From Candidatus Poseidoniaceae archaeon (GTDB taxonomy: Archaea > Thermoplasmatota > Poseidoniia > Poseidoniales > Poseidoniaceae), in assembly GCA_949372645.1 (NCBI GenBank), contig CASIAP010000004.1, forward strand, positions 186,001 through 250,000: 64,000 nt of DNA, written 5' to 3'. The notes below the pieces were generated by a model. It was not told where the DNA came from. It saw nothing but the letters and a program-made list of their open reading frames with translations, and searched no databases. Positions 52,733 through 62,457 of this stretch are shown here, piece after piece. Every line of letters begins with the position of its first letter. Position 1 is the first letter of the stretch. Made by a program: the position numbers and the translations under genes.

Positions 52733-55459
52733 GTGCGCAAGGTTGTCTTCTTCCTCATTTCACTGATGGTGCTGCAAAGCACCACGACGATGGTTGAGGC
52801 ACAAGGCAGGGCTGCAAGTACAACTCTCACTGTTGACAAGTATGATTGGTTATCGAATGAAACAGTCTTTGTTACCGTTGACATCACCAATGCACCCTAC
52901 TCGGTCGAACTTTTGGGCCAGTGGACTTTACTCGATGAAGACAATGTAGCCCTACTTACGGGAACGCATACGTTTCAGGCCAGTGGTACGGTCACCTCGT
53001 TTGATATCATGCTGAAAGAGTTTTACAATGGTGCTCATTTCTATTTGTTCGAAATGGAAATCCGTGATGCATCAAATAACCTCATCAACAGTGAAAGCCA
53101 ACCGTTCATGGTGTTTGAGAATGCTCAATTTCCGACGATTTCTAATCTCCTCGTCTTTGGTGATTCTTTGAGCGATATGGGAAATGGTAAAAATTCAATA
53201 CTCGATGTTCCTGACGTCCCACCTTACTGGCAAGGTCGATTTTCAAACGGTCAAGTATGGCTCGAATACATGTCTGAGGCCTATGGAGTTACGACGACCA
53301 TCGGTTCAAGTACTGCGGCAGGTGATAACCGTGCATTTGGTGGTTCACAGACCGGTCAAGGCTATTCGTATCTCTTGCTGCCCAATGTAGGAACCCAAAT
53401 CAGTAACTATTTGTCGAATGTTCAGACAACCATCCCCTCAGACACAGTTGTTTCTTTGTGGTCAGGAGGTAATGATTTCCTCTATGGAACTGCCAATGCA
53501 AATACAATCGTAACCAATATGGAATCTCACATTCGTCAACTCGAAGGTGCAGGAGCAACTGAATTCATCATCCCAAACCTCCCGCCTTTGGAAAAAACTC
53601 CTGAAGTGATGAGTTGGAGTCAGAGCAGACAAAATACCGTCGCATCTGAAGTGGTGCTCTACAACCAAAAACTCACCACATTGGCTGGTGACTTGAGGGT
53701 CGAGTTAGGAATTACGATCCATTTCATTGATGCTTGGTCTATCTTCAATGATATCTTACAAAATAAAGAAGCCCTTGGACTCACCAACGTCAACGATGCT
53801 GCGTGCTCCGGTGGAATCTCTCTCCTACCCCTGCCGATTTGCAGCAGTGGAGACACTGTTGTATCAAACGTTGACGAGTACCTTTTCTTTGACAAAGCGC
53901 ACCCAACGCGTGTCATGCATCGGTTCATTGGAAGATATGCGGTCGAGGGTATTGGAGAGCCAGATACTGATGGAGATGGAGTCATCAACCTCTACGATAC
54001 CTGTTCATGGACTGCTGCTGAAGCAGTAACCAATCTCACTGGTTGCTCTTGGGAACAACAAGACGATGACCAAGATGGAATCGTCAATCTCGTCGATACA
54101 TGTCCGGGGACAACATTTGGTTCTTCTGTTGATGCAGTTGGATGCTCAGCCGAACAGCGAGATTCGGACGATGATGGTATCAATGATGCAATCGATCCTT
54201 GCCCTTTTTCTCAATCAACATTCGACCATGATACTGATGGATGCAGTGATGAAGTCGACCTCGATGATGATAACGATGGAGTTGAGGATGAAGAGGACAA
54301 TTGTCCTAAAGGCATAATTGGCATTCATGCTTATGATTTAGACGGTGATGGATGCCATGATATCGAAGATGAAGATATGGATGGAGATGGCTTATCCAAC
54401 GCTGATGAAGCAGCCATTGGAACCGATAAAAGAATCGCCGATAGCGATGGAGATTTGGTTCACGATGGAGACGATGCGTTTCCATTAGACATCAATGAGT
54501 GGGCCGACAGCGATGGAGATGGATGTGGCGACAATTCTGACCTTTTCCCTAATAATGCATTGGATTGTACCGATGTTGATGGAGATGGAGTAGGGGATAA
54601 TGCTGATGTATTTCCAATCGACAGTACCGAATGGGCAGATTCGGACACTGATGGTTACGGTGATAACAAAGATGACTGCCCTCTCATCGAAGGCTATTCA
54701 CTCATCCCTCTGGGATGTATCGACAGTGATTCCGACGGCTTTGGAGACCTCATTGATGCCTTCCCTCTCGATGAAAATGAGTGGAGTGACAGAGATAACG
54801 ATTCTGTTGGAGATTTTACAGACCTCTTCCCTGATGATGGAAGTGACTGGGCAGACAGAGATAACGATACATATGGCGATAACCGAGATTTCTTCCCCTT
54901 TGATACAACTGAGTGGAATGATACTGATGGCGATGGGGTAGGAGATAACTCAGATGTTTTCCCGAACGATGCAACTGAATGGTACGATACCGATCAAGAT
55001 GGATGTGGCGATAACATTGACGTATGGCCGAATGATTCACTCGAATGCTATGACCAAGATTTTGATGGGGTAGGCGATAATGCTGACGCATTCCCGCAAA
55101 GTGCCTTTGAGTGGCTCGATTCAGATGGTGATGGGATGGGGGATAATTCAGACTTATTCCCATTTGATTCTGAAGCTCAATACGATTCAGATGGTGATGG
55201 AATCGCCAATGCCCATGACCCCTTTCCTGAAAATTCGAACATGGATTCATGGTTTGATTTGATACTTCGATTGATCATTTTATCAGGTGTCATCTTTGGA
55301 GCTGTGAGCCTTTTCCAGAGATACAAGCACTTACCATCTGATGAAATGAAATGGGAAGAGTATGGTGATGATACTCAACGCTTAATAGAAATCGAAGAAA
55401 TGGAATCCCAGCGTCCGAGTGGTCCGCCTTCAGCAGATTCATTCCAATTCAAAGACTAA
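52733..55459 (+). CDS. Secreted GDSL-type esterase/lipase with thrombospondin type 3 repeats
   Basis: 908 residues if translation starts at the GTG at 52733, which gives a proper signal peptide (MRKVVFFLISL...VEAQG); the frame continues upstream into srp54. Residues ~30-125 are a beta domain. An SGNH/GDSL hydrolase follows (~130-400): FGDSLSDMG with the nucleophile Ser, SGGNDF, and DKAHPTRVMHRF with the Asp-His pair. From ~405 to ~860 there are at least a dozen DxDxDG calcium-type repeats. A transmembrane helix (~868-888) and a ~50-residue acidic cytoplasmic tail end the protein. Likely a cell-attached ester hydrolase acting on lipids or glycans outside. Confidence 0.88.
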   Translation: MRKVVFFLISLMVLQSTTTMVEAQGRAASTTLTVDKYDWLSNETVFVTVDITNAPYSVELLGQWTLLDEDNVALLTGTHTFQASGTVTSFDIMLKEFYNGAHFYLFEMEIRDASNNLINSESQPFMVFENAQFPTISNLLVFGDSLSDMGNGKNSILDVPDVPPYWQGRFSNGQVWLEYMSEAYGVTTTIGSSTAAGDNRAFGGSQTGQGYSYLLLPNVGTQISNYLSNVQTTIPSDTVVSLWSGGNDFLYGTANANTIVTNMESHIRQLEGAGATEFIIPNLPPLEKTPEVMSWSQSRQNTVASEVVLYNQKLTTLAGDLRVELGITIHFIDAWSIFNDILQNKEALGLTNVNDAACSGGISLLPLPICSSGDTVVSNVDEYLFFDKAHPTRVMHRFIGRYAVEGIGEPDTDGDGVINLYDTCSWTAAEAVTNLTGCSWEQQDDDQDGIVNLVDTCPGTTFGSSVDAVGCSAEQRDSDDDGINDAIDPCPFSQSTFDHDTDGCSDEVDLDDDNDGVEDEEDNCPKGIIGIHAYDLDGDGCHDIEDEDMDGDGLSNADEAAIGTDKRIADSDGDLVHDGDDAFPLDINEWADSDGDGCGDNSDLFPNNALDCTDVDGDGVGDNADVFPIDSTEWADSDTDGYGDNKDDCPLIEGYSLIPLGCIDSDSDGFGDLIDAFPLDENEWSDRDNDSVGDFTDLFPDDGSDWADRDNDTYGDNRDFFPFDTTEWNDTDGDGVGDNSDVFPNDATEWYDTDQDGCGDNIDVWPNDSLECYDQDFDGVGDNADAFPQSAFEWLDSDGDGMGDNSDLFPFDSEAQYDSDGDGIANAHDPFPENSNMDSWFDLILRLIILSGVIFGAVSLFQRYKHLPSDEMKWEEYGDDTQRLIEIEEMESQRPSGPPSADSFQFKD
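53955..55230 (+). repeat. Tandem DxDxDG-coding repeat array (TSP3-type)
   Basis: Direct, imperfect repeats of about 39-60 bases that encode Asp-rich units such as DTDGDGVGDNSDVFPND within the GDSL protein. The core GATGG(A/G)GATGG recurs over roughly 1.3 kb. These are coding repeats, likely to expand or shrink by recombination; no separate function is implied. Confidence 0.8.
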
Positions 55460-55462
55460 ACG

Positions 55463-56086
55463 TTACTCTTCTTCATACTTTGAAGCGAGTTCAGAATTCA
55501 CTAACGACAATTCACAGTAAGGACAGTTATCTTTTGAATTCAAAAGATCCGGACGAATAGCAAGTACGGCCATACAATGAGGGCATGCTGCTAACATCTC
55601 ACCGGGCTCTAACTCGATACCCGGTATTTGTTCAATGCGATCAAAATATGCATTTTTGTAACTCGGATGGAAATGAGAGAGTGAGCGGCGGAACGAGCCA
55701 AACATTGCCCATACAAACAGGAAAACCCAAAGAAGAGATGAGACTGCTCCAGTGAGCAGAGTGATAAGAGCAAAAATCGCATTAATCGCAAAGAAAGCAC
55801 CTGCCAGTCCAATAACTGCTGCTCCAACCCAATAGACCATTGGATGCCGGTTGCGATATGCAAGCCAATTGATCATCAATAATGCGGCTAGAACCCCCAT
55901 CACACTTGTTTGAGTGCTGTTAGAAAAGCCTGACACGAGTTGTGAAACGATAAGTAAAATAATCAAACTGTCGACGAACAGAATAAAAGAAATCCCCTTG
56001 TGTAATCGAAGGAATGGGTTCGACATGTTGACGATTGAATGCGGCTTCATCCCGGCAATGACCATCTCGTCTGCTCGGCCTGCCAT
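55463..56086 (-). CDS. Membrane protein with C-terminal zinc ribbon
   Basis: 207 residues with a short polar N-terminus, about three to four transmembrane segments (~30-50, 60-76, 85-105, 110-130) and a cytoplasmic C-terminal ~70 residues holding a zinc ribbon (CPHCMAV ... CPYCELS). No family recognised. ATGs at residues 8 and 13 are alternatives; the start has no strong ribosome-binding motif. The neighbours are on the other strand, so it appears monocistronic. Confidence 0.65.
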   Translation of the reverse strand: MAGRADEMVIAGMKPHSIVNMSNPFLRLHKGISFILFVDSLIILLIVSQLVSGFSNSTQTSVMGVLAALLMINWLAYRNRHPMVYWVGAAVIGLAGAFFAINAIFALITLLTGAVSSLLWVFLFVWAMFGSFRRSLSHFHPSYKNAYFDRIEQIPGIELEPGEMLAACPHCMAVLAIRPDLLNSKDNCPYCELSLVNSELASKYEEE

Positions 56087-56143
56087 GGTGAATCCTACTG
56101 CTCATGGTGTTTGAGCATTGCTCGACGTTGAGAGAAGAACTCA

Positions 56144-57379
56144 ATGGAAGAAGTCATGATGGAGACCATTCTCCCACTACTCATGGGGATTCGTGATACC
56201 GATGTCAACATGCGGGGCGACAGCCTTGCTGGACAAACGGTCTTACTGGGTGTGTCGGGTGGAATTGCTGCTGTCGATACCATTCGTTTAGCACGGGAAT
56301 TACGTCGCCATGGAGCGGAGGTACGAGTCGCATTAACGCATTCAGCCCAACGAATCATCACACCACTCGCTGTTGAGTGGGCTACACAAGGCGAAGTCAT
56401 TACCGATTGGGATGGAAACATGGAAGTTCTCGATGAAGTTGATGGAATCTTAGTTGCTCCAGCCACTCGTGATACGATGGCAAGCTATGTTCATGGGTTG
56501 CAACATGGACCTTTGATGATGGCACTCAGTGTCGCACGTAGTCGTGATTGTCCAGTCATGATGATTCCGAGCATGCACTTGGATTTGGCCAAAGACCCGG
56601 TAACTGACGATATTGTCGAAGAAGTTCGAAAGCATGGAATCCATGTCTACTGGGGTGAAGAAGATGAAGGAAAAAGAAAAACACCTCATCATGAAGAAGT
56701 TGTTGCACGCTTCGCACATCACATGAATTGCGGAAAGTCGAACCGAAAAGATGTCGTTGTCACCTTGGGAGCCACTCGCTCTGCCATCGATGATATTCGC
56801 TATATCCAGAATACCAGTTCAGGAGCAACTGGTTTTTCGATTGCAGATGATCTGTACCGCCATGGTCACGATGTGACATGTGTAGTTGGTGTAACTTCAG
56901 TCCCAGCACTGAAATGGCTACCACTGATACTCAAAGTTCCAGAGCCCAATGCCATGCTCAAAGAATTACAAGTTTTAGCGAAGGATACCATTGATGCCTG
57001 GATTCATACTGCTGCAGTACTGGATTACCTGGTTGAGAAACCAGCTGAAGGGAAAATCGCCAGCCAACAAGGAACACTCAATGTCGAACTCATCGAAGGT
57101 GCCAAGCATATTGAAGCACTCAAAGAATCCTGTCAAAATGCAGTTCGAATCGGATTCAAACTCGAATCTGGCATCAAACAGAAAGATTTGATTTACCGTG
57201 CAACTGCACAAATCGAAAAAGCAGGAATGACTGCAGTGGTCGCCAATCGACTCGAAGACCTTGATGATGAAAACAAACCAAGAGGCTATTTGGTCGATTC
57301 ACTCGGAAGTCACTTCGTTTTGGAGAATACTCAAAAGATGTGTGAAGCGATTCGCACGTTTGTCGAACGAGGCATCTGA
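56144..57379 (+). CDS. coaBC: CoaBC-like protein; decarboxylase half appears degenerate
   Basis: 411 residues with the CoaBC (Dfp) two-domain layout. The N-terminal flavoprotein fold (GVSGGIAAVDTIRLA, LVAPATRDTMA) is recognisable, but three CoaC signatures are changed: Asn92 stands where the catalytic His of the HIxLxxxAD region should be, PSMH (142-145) replaces PxMN, and the ACGxxGxGR loop is not visible (GEEDEG instead). The C-terminal CoaB domain (from about 203) keeps TLGATRSAIDDIRYIQNTSSG, the AAVLDY and GKIAS stretches, so 4'-phosphopantothenate ligase activity looks possible. Product assignment by alignment from memory. Confidence 0.8.
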   Translation: MEEVMMETILPLLMGIRDTDVNMRGDSLAGQTVLLGVSGGIAAVDTIRLARELRRHGAEVRVALTHSAQRIITPLAVEWATQGEVITDWDGNMEVLDEVDGILVAPATRDTMASYVHGLQHGPLMMALSVARSRDCPVMMIPSMHLDLAKDPVTDDIVEEVRKHGIHVYWGEEDEGKRKTPHHEEVVARFAHHMNCGKSNRKDVVVTLGATRSAIDDIRYIQNTSSGATGFSIADDLYRHGHDVTCVVGVTSVPALKWLPLILKVPEPNAMLKELQVLAKDTIDAWIHTAAVLDYLVEKPAEGKIASQQGTLNVELIEGAKHIEALKESCQNAVRIGFKLESGIKQKDLIYRATAQIEKAGMTAVVANRLEDLDDENKPRGYLVDSLGSHFVLENTQKMCEAIRTFVERGI

Positions 57380-57388
57380 GGGAAAACC

Positions 57389-58054
57389 ATGCGCCGTTTT
57401 GCAATTATAGGACATCGTGCGATGTCAGAGGGGAAATTACCACTCAATGACATGGCCGGTGGTGCTGGAAGAATGGATGTACTTGTACGTGCATTGATGG
57501 CTGGTCTCTTGACAAGTCATGGAATACGCCATGACACTGAAGTTATCCTCCACCTAATGGGAGGACCTGGGCCCTCACGACGAATCAAATTTGTTGGTTC
57601 ATTACTCAAGGGAGTTCATGCAGAAGAGCGTGCTGTAGGAGGACAAATTGGGAAAATCCTCAACCTACCAACACCTGCACGTGGCCATTGGACAGAGCGT
57701 TCCCATGGAATCTTTGATAGTGGAGGCGATATCACTCACACCTTGAATGAATGGAAAGGCATTGAAATCGTTTGTCTCGATGCTGCTGCACCTCGACTCT
57801 GGCAGGCAGATGAACCACTTCCAATAGAAGGGAAAGCTCATTCGAATTCTGAAGGCGAACACGGTAATTTCACAATCACAGGACTTGATATTGGATTTAT
57901 TCTAAGTGATGACAAACCATTATCCGAAGAAGTACCAAAAGAAAACATGGTGATGCGATCGCTTGGAGACACGTGGCTGCAAGGTCACATGGCTATTGGA
58001 GTGTGCCATTTTTTGCTCGATCAAGGTGTTTGTCTCAACCTGGTTCAATCGTAA
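57389..58054 (+). CDS. trmY: tRNA (pseudouridine(54)-N1)-methyltransferase
   Basis: 221 residues of the SPOUT class. RRFAIIGHRA, LNDMAGGAGRMDVLVRALMAGLLTSHGIR and a C-terminal SLGDTWLQGHMAIGVCHFLLDQ match TrmY, which methylates N1 of pseudouridine 54 in archaeal tRNAs with SAM. GAGGG six bases before the ATG supports the start. It lies nine bases after coaBC on the same strand and overlaps the 3' end of surE on the other strand by ten bases. Confidence 0.9.
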   Translation: MRRFAIIGHRAMSEGKLPLNDMAGGAGRMDVLVRALMAGLLTSHGIRHDTEVILHLMGGPGPSRRIKFVGSLLKGVHAEERAVGGQIGKILNLPTPARGHWTERSHGIFDSGGDITHTLNEWKGIEIVCLDAAAPRLWQADEPLPIEGKAHSNSEGEHGNFTITGLDIGFILSDDKPLSEEVPKENMVMRSLGDTWLQGHMAIGVCHFLLDQGVCLNLVQS

Positions 58055-59034
58055 AGCCAAGCAGGGTAACCGCCTTCACAAGACTGTAAGGCCCATGTCA
58101 AGAGTCGGTCATCAAGAGCGAGTGGGTGAGTCTGTGGCCAAACGGGTAAGCATGAAACGCTGGCCTTTCCTTTTGCCACCACATCACAGTCACTTTGGTC
58201 AACTTCAGAATGATCGATTGATGCTGCCCCAATGGTAAAGGTCGCCGCTTCATCAGACTCTATAGAACTAAATGACACTGCGTCTCGATACCATCGCATA
58301 CCAAGTCGAGTCGTTGCCACCTTCCCATCCCATCCAGGTGGAACGTTAAGATTCAACATTAATTCACCCTGTTGGAAAGCAGTTCGAAGGGCTGATTCCG
58401 GGTCCTGTTCCCATGCAGGATGTTCAGGGACCTCAGGCCAACGACTCAAATGGGTAGCCGATAAATCAACTTCAGGCCTTCTCAGGTTCATTGGCTCATT
58501 CGGGAGAACACGAAGAGCGACTTCGATCAGTTCGACCGTTGCTCGAATCGCATCTTCCATCCCCTCGAGTTCGAAGGAAGTGAATGAAGAGGCAATGGCT
58601 GGCATTCCGTACAAACCTGCTTCACGGGCAGCACCCATCGTACCGCTGTGATATGAATCCTGAGACATGTTTGGACCAAGGTTGACTCCAGACACAACAA
58701 GTCGTGGACGAATTCCAGGGACCACGTGCTCTAACCCACCATCAAGAGCGACGATCATGGTGTCACAAGGAGTTCCTTGCAGTTCAAACAATTTTACTCC
58801 TGCCTTCTCGGTGTCTAATTCCCATGTGCCGACCAAATCATCTCGTGGTCGAAGTTCCATTGGTGTGCCCAAGTTAATTCGCATTCCTGCGGCAGAATTA
58901 TTCTCATGTGGTGCAAAAGCTACCACGCTGTGACCGGCATTATTCAGGGCTTGAACCAGTAATCGAAAGCCTGGTGCCTCGATGCCATCATCGTTAGTAA
59001 GTAAAAGCCAACCTTGTTGTTCCGTTGATGACAT
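58045..59034 (-). CDS. surE: 5'/3'-nucleotidase SurE
   Basis: 329 residues. The first ~190 residues carry the SurE signature LLLTNDDGIEAPGF (Asp pair binding metal), APHENNSAAGM, and SGVNLGPNMSQDSYHSGTMGAAREA. The protein is about 60-70 residues longer than usual, with a C-terminal region (VNVPPGWDG ... RWYRDAVSF still typical, then an extra tail). It dephosphorylates nucleoside monophosphates. The DMT transporter gene is upstream on the same strand, nine bases away. Confidence 0.92.
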   Translation of the reverse strand: MSSTEQQGWLLLTNDDGIEAPGFRLLVQALNNAGHSVVAFAPHENNSAAGMRINLGTPMELRPRDDLVGTWELDTEKAGVKLFELQGTPCDTMIVALDGGLEHVVPGIRPRLVVSGVNLGPNMSQDSYHSGTMGAAREAGLYGMPAIASSFTSFELEGMEDAIRATVELIEVALRVLPNEPMNLRRPEVDLSATHLSRWPEVPEHPAWEQDPESALRTAFQQGELMLNLNVPPGWDGKVATTRLGMRWYRDAVSFSSIESDEAATFTIGAASIDHSEVDQSDCDVVAKGKASVSCLPVWPQTHPLALDDRLLTWALQSCEGGYPAWLYD

Positions 59035-59043
59035 GATGACGCC

Positions 59044-60039
59044 TCATTCTTCCCCGGTTGGCGGGTGTGTTTCATTGTTCGTATTGTCGCTATCAATCCC
59101 GCCATAGATGACCAAGAGGACACCAACCACCAGAATTGGACCACCGAACCATGTCCATTGTCCAGGAACTCCACTTCCAAAGAATGCCCAGCCAATCAGA
59201 GAACCCAGTAAAGGTTCCAGAGTGACACTGGTTGAAATCACAAGTGGAGAGATGTATCTCAAACAGGTATTGAGGCCTGTATGGCCAAGTAGACCTGCGA
59301 TTAAGGCCAGAGCCAAAAACCATGGGAAGTATTCAGCATCGGTCCATCCAATGATGCCCAATGACGAAAATTCGGGCTCAAAAGCCCATGATGCCGGAAT
59401 GAGAAGGAGTGAAGCAAAGAGAGTCACTGGGAATGCATACAGGAAAATCGGCATCCATTCACGGAGTACTCTGCCACTGATGATGTAGCCAACAACAAAG
59501 ATTGCTCCAAAGAAAGCGAGTGCATCACCCCAAATCGTAACAGTGTGGCCACCTTGTTGATGCCCTTGGTCAAGGAGTGTGATGGCAGCACCTGAAAACC
59601 CAACCAATGCGCCGAGAACTTCAAGACGATTGGGTTGACGATGACCAACGAAAAAGGCAGCAAGAAGCCCCATTCCAACAATGATGATGAGTGGATGTGC
59701 GGTTACAAAGAGCAGTGAATGTGTCAATGAGGTTGCATCCAAACTCGCAACCCAGGAACCAAAATGCAAGGCCAGTGCAGTTCCACTGGCCAAAATGATG
59801 AGAACTGTTTTCCGCTCAAACATTCTTACCTTAATCGAATGATTTTGTTGGCGCCATTGATAAACAAAGAACGGCGCAAGAACCAGAGAAGTAAGTTGCA
59901 AGCGCCAAGATGCACGCAGAAGCGGGGGAACCGTGTCGACATGCTGGAAGAGGGCACCTGCACTGGAAACGCCACAAACAGCTGCTACGAGTAAGCCCCA
60001 TACCCAGAACGGGGTCTTGGGTGGTTCCATACAAGTCAC
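59044..60039 (-). CDS. DMT-family (EamA) transporter
   Basis: 331 residues with ten predicted transmembrane helices in two five-helix EamA repeats (the LEVLGALVGFSGAAITLLD stretch and the second-repeat TSVTLEPLLGSLIGWAFF typical of the family). Small-molecule exporter or importer; substrate unknown. An ATG three codons inside (60030) is an alternative start. Its start lies two bases downstream of the OPT stop codon, so OPT, DMT and surE may share a transcript. Confidence 0.85.
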   Translation of the reverse strand: MTCMEPPKTPFWVWGLLVAAVCGVSSAGALFQHVDTVPPLLRASWRLQLTSLVLAPFFVYQWRQQNHSIKVRMFERKTVLIILASGTALALHFGSWVASLDATSLTHSLLFVTAHPLIIIVGMGLLAAFFVGHRQPNRLEVLGALVGFSGAAITLLDQGHQQGGHTVTIWGDALAFFGAIFVVGYIISGRVLREWMPIFLYAFPVTLFASLLLIPASWAFEPEFSSLGIIGWTDAEYFPWFLALALIAGLLGHTGLNTCLRYISPLVISTSVTLEPLLGSLIGWAFFGSGVPGQWTWFGGPILVVGVLLVIYGGIDSDNTNNETHPPTGEE

Positions 60040-60041
60040 GC

Positions 60042-62357
60042 TCAGTTTTCGAGCTCGGCGTCAACGGAGTCTCCACCGATAACACCAGCACGTTTGAACA
60101 ACAAGTAGATTCCACCACCAATCAAGACATTGAGTCCTATGAATCCGCCCATTCGTGTGAAATACCAGGTTGTACTGTCTGGATCCTTTACCAATGTGTC
60201 CACAAAGGAGAGAATACTCGATTCAGTGCCAAAGAATGCTTCACCTGTGAGCAGTCCTGCTGCAACCATAAACGTGCTCAATAACAGAAGAGCACGTTGC
60301 TTTTCAGCGATTGTTGCCCCTTCCTTTTCTTTGATAGCCTCAATCTTAGGACGAAGACGCTTATCTTCCCACTTGTCACGAGAATAACCGCCAATTAGCA
60401 TTGGCAAAGTATGTGGAATGTCGAGATACATTCCAAGTCCAAACGAAGTACCCATCCCAGTGCCCCATTCGACAAACATTCCAAGAAGGAATCCAAGTGC
60501 CAGCAAATACAGGTCACCTTGACCTTCAGCAAAAATCACTGAGAATGTAGCAAAGGCGTTGGCTTGAGGTGCCATCAAATCAATGGTTCCATCAGCGAGT
60601 TGCTTGGAGAGGAAGATAGCCACACCAGCACCGATAATAGCACCAGGAATGACGCCCATGATGTTTCCTTTGGAGATGTGGTAAGGACGGTTACCGATGT
60701 AGAGGCTGTTCTTGTAATCACCAATAACAGTACCCGACATTGAGATGGCTGAACCAAAGACCGTCGTTCCGACCAGTCCCAGAAGCACTGCATCTTGAGT
60801 ATCGAGTTGAAGGAGGTCTTGCGCATTTAAGAATACGCCCAACAACATCAAAAGAACAATGAATGAAGTTCCTGAAACCGGTTCAATTCCTGTTTCACCC
60901 ATGACTCGAACAGCAATGGCACCGAGCAAAAAGGTCGTCATAATCAGGACGGTTGCAAATACAAGTGAGGCGAGAACTGAGAAACCACCGACAGTGAAGA
61001 TGAGAATCATAGCGAGGAAAGTAATACCCATAAAGATAGGAATATGTTTGAGTGGCCATTCATACCAGCCTTTCCCTTCCATGTATTCTTGGCTCCCCTC
61101 ACCCTTGAATGCAGCACCGATGTCTGCAAAAATGTTGACGAAAGTCTTCCACATCTTTGCTAATCCAAACATCCCACCACCGACAATTGAACCAATAGCA
61201 ATGGTTCGCACGGATTTACTGAAAGCAATCATTTGCAAGGATGCAGAGCCACCTGCAGCATATTCTTGAATCGGTATACTCGCTTGTTGGGTTGCATCAT
61301 AGATTGGGAAATTGAAGTAAACGACCAAAGGCACCAAAAAGAACCAGCCGACAAGAGTCCCCAGATTGACAAGGAAAGCAACTCGAGTTTTCATAAACCA
61401 CCCAATGGCAAACATCGAGGGTGTGAGGGCAACGCCGATATAGGTGTAAGCAAAGGGATTCCAAGCAGTCTCGGCAGACCAATGGGTATAATTGAGGGAC
61501 ACACCATCTTCAATACCGCTCGGTTGGTGGATCTTTCCGTTTGAATAAAAGGTGGCAAGTCCATAATCACCAATGTGGCCAGACTCCGCCAAGAAGTCAA
61601 GAAGAGCCATTTTCTTACCATCAATCCAAACCAAGGGGTATTCAACGAGGAACAAGACACCCATCGTGATGGTCGTCCACCATCCAATGGTTTTGAGCGA
61701 TGCACGAGCATGCTCAACAGCTCCTGTATTGACATCAGATGCGATATCCAGCATCTTGAGGGTTGCTTCAAAACCAGGCAATGGCAGAGGGTCTTCAACC
61801 AACCATACCCGTCTGAAGATGATGAAATACATGATTCCAAGGAATCCTGCAAACATACTGGCTACAATTCCAACAAAGGCCAAATTAAAGGTATCAGCAT
61901 TGGTAATCAGTGGACCATCGGCTAAGAAATAGCGTGGGTCTGAGGCCAAGAGAAAAATTGCTGGGAAGGTGAAAATAAAACCTGTCGAAGCATGTGTAGC
62001 ACCGGTCGTAGCAGAGGTTGCAATGTTGACTTCGGAAGGTGACCATTTGAGAGCCATACCCAAGAGGTAGGCGATATACCATGCAGCCGAGATGGCCAAT
62101 CCTAATTTGAGTCCAATATAGGCAGTTACGCCAGAAAATATTGCTCCAATCGCAATACCGTAGATGACTTTCGGTGTGCTCCAATGTGAAACTTCGAACG
62201 ATTCTTGGACGTTCTTTTCTTCCAAATATTGCTCAAGAACACCAGTGTTGAGATTGTTGTACATATCGTCATCAAGCCAGGTAAGTGTACCCTTTTCTAT
62301 TGCTTTGAGACCTTGAGGAGTGACTGGTTGTCGGTATGCAGATTTTTCAACACCCAT
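60042..62357 (-). CDS. OPT-family oligopeptide/metal transporter
   Basis: 771 residues from the ATG at 62357, chosen because GGGAGTGA lies five bases upstream; a TTG at 62447 opens the same frame 30 residues earlier but lacks such a motif. About 14-16 transmembrane helices; the GATHASTGF-type loop near residue ~117 and ETGIEPVSGTSF match the OPT superfamily, which takes up peptides or metal-siderophore complexes with protons. A soluble N-terminal segment of about 60 residues precedes the first helix. Confidence 0.87.
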   Translation of the reverse strand: MGVEKSAYRQPVTPQGLKAIEKGTLTWLDDDMYNNLNTGVLEQYLEEKNVQESFEVSHWSTPKVIYGIAIGAIFSGVTAYIGLKLGLAISAAWYIAYLLGMALKWSPSEVNIATSATTGATHASTGFIFTFPAIFLLASDPRYFLADGPLITNADTFNLAFVGIVASMFAGFLGIMYFIIFRRVWLVEDPLPLPGFEATLKMLDIASDVNTGAVEHARASLKTIGWWTTITMGVLFLVEYPLVWIDGKKMALLDFLAESGHIGDYGLATFYSNGKIHQPSGIEDGVSLNYTHWSAETAWNPFAYTYIGVALTPSMFAIGWFMKTRVAFLVNLGTLVGWFFLVPLVVYFNFPIYDATQQASIPIQEYAAGGSASLQMIAFSKSVRTIAIGSIVGGGMFGLAKMWKTFVNIFADIGAAFKGEGSQEYMEGKGWYEWPLKHIPIFMGITFLAMILIFTVGGFSVLASLVFATVLIMTTFLLGAIAVRVMGETGIEPVSGTSFIVLLMLLGVFLNAQDLLQLDTQDAVLLGLVGTTVFGSAISMSGTVIGDYKNSLYIGNRPYHISKGNIMGVIPGAIIGAGVAIFLSKQLADGTIDLMAPQANAFATFSVIFAEGQGDLYLLALGFLLGMFVEWGTGMGTSFGLGMYLDIPHTLPMLIGGYSRDKWEDKRLRPKIEAIKEKEGATIAEKQRALLLLSTFMVAAGLLTGEAFFGTESSILSFVDTLVKDPDSTTWYFTRMGGFIGLNVLIGGGIYLLFKRAGVIGGDSVDAELEN

Positions 62358-62457
62358 TGATTTCACTCCCGCATACGCTACGCGTACATGCTGAGGTGGA
62401 GCAATCCGTTTGAATAGGTTGCTGTTGTTTGCGACTGTTTCAGCCAAGGTTCAATGT

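Noticed and set aside
53955-55230. Repeats at 54-55 kb considered as a CRISPR or other non-coding array
   Set aside because: They are imperfect, in frame and encode DxDxDG units; spacers are not unique sequence.
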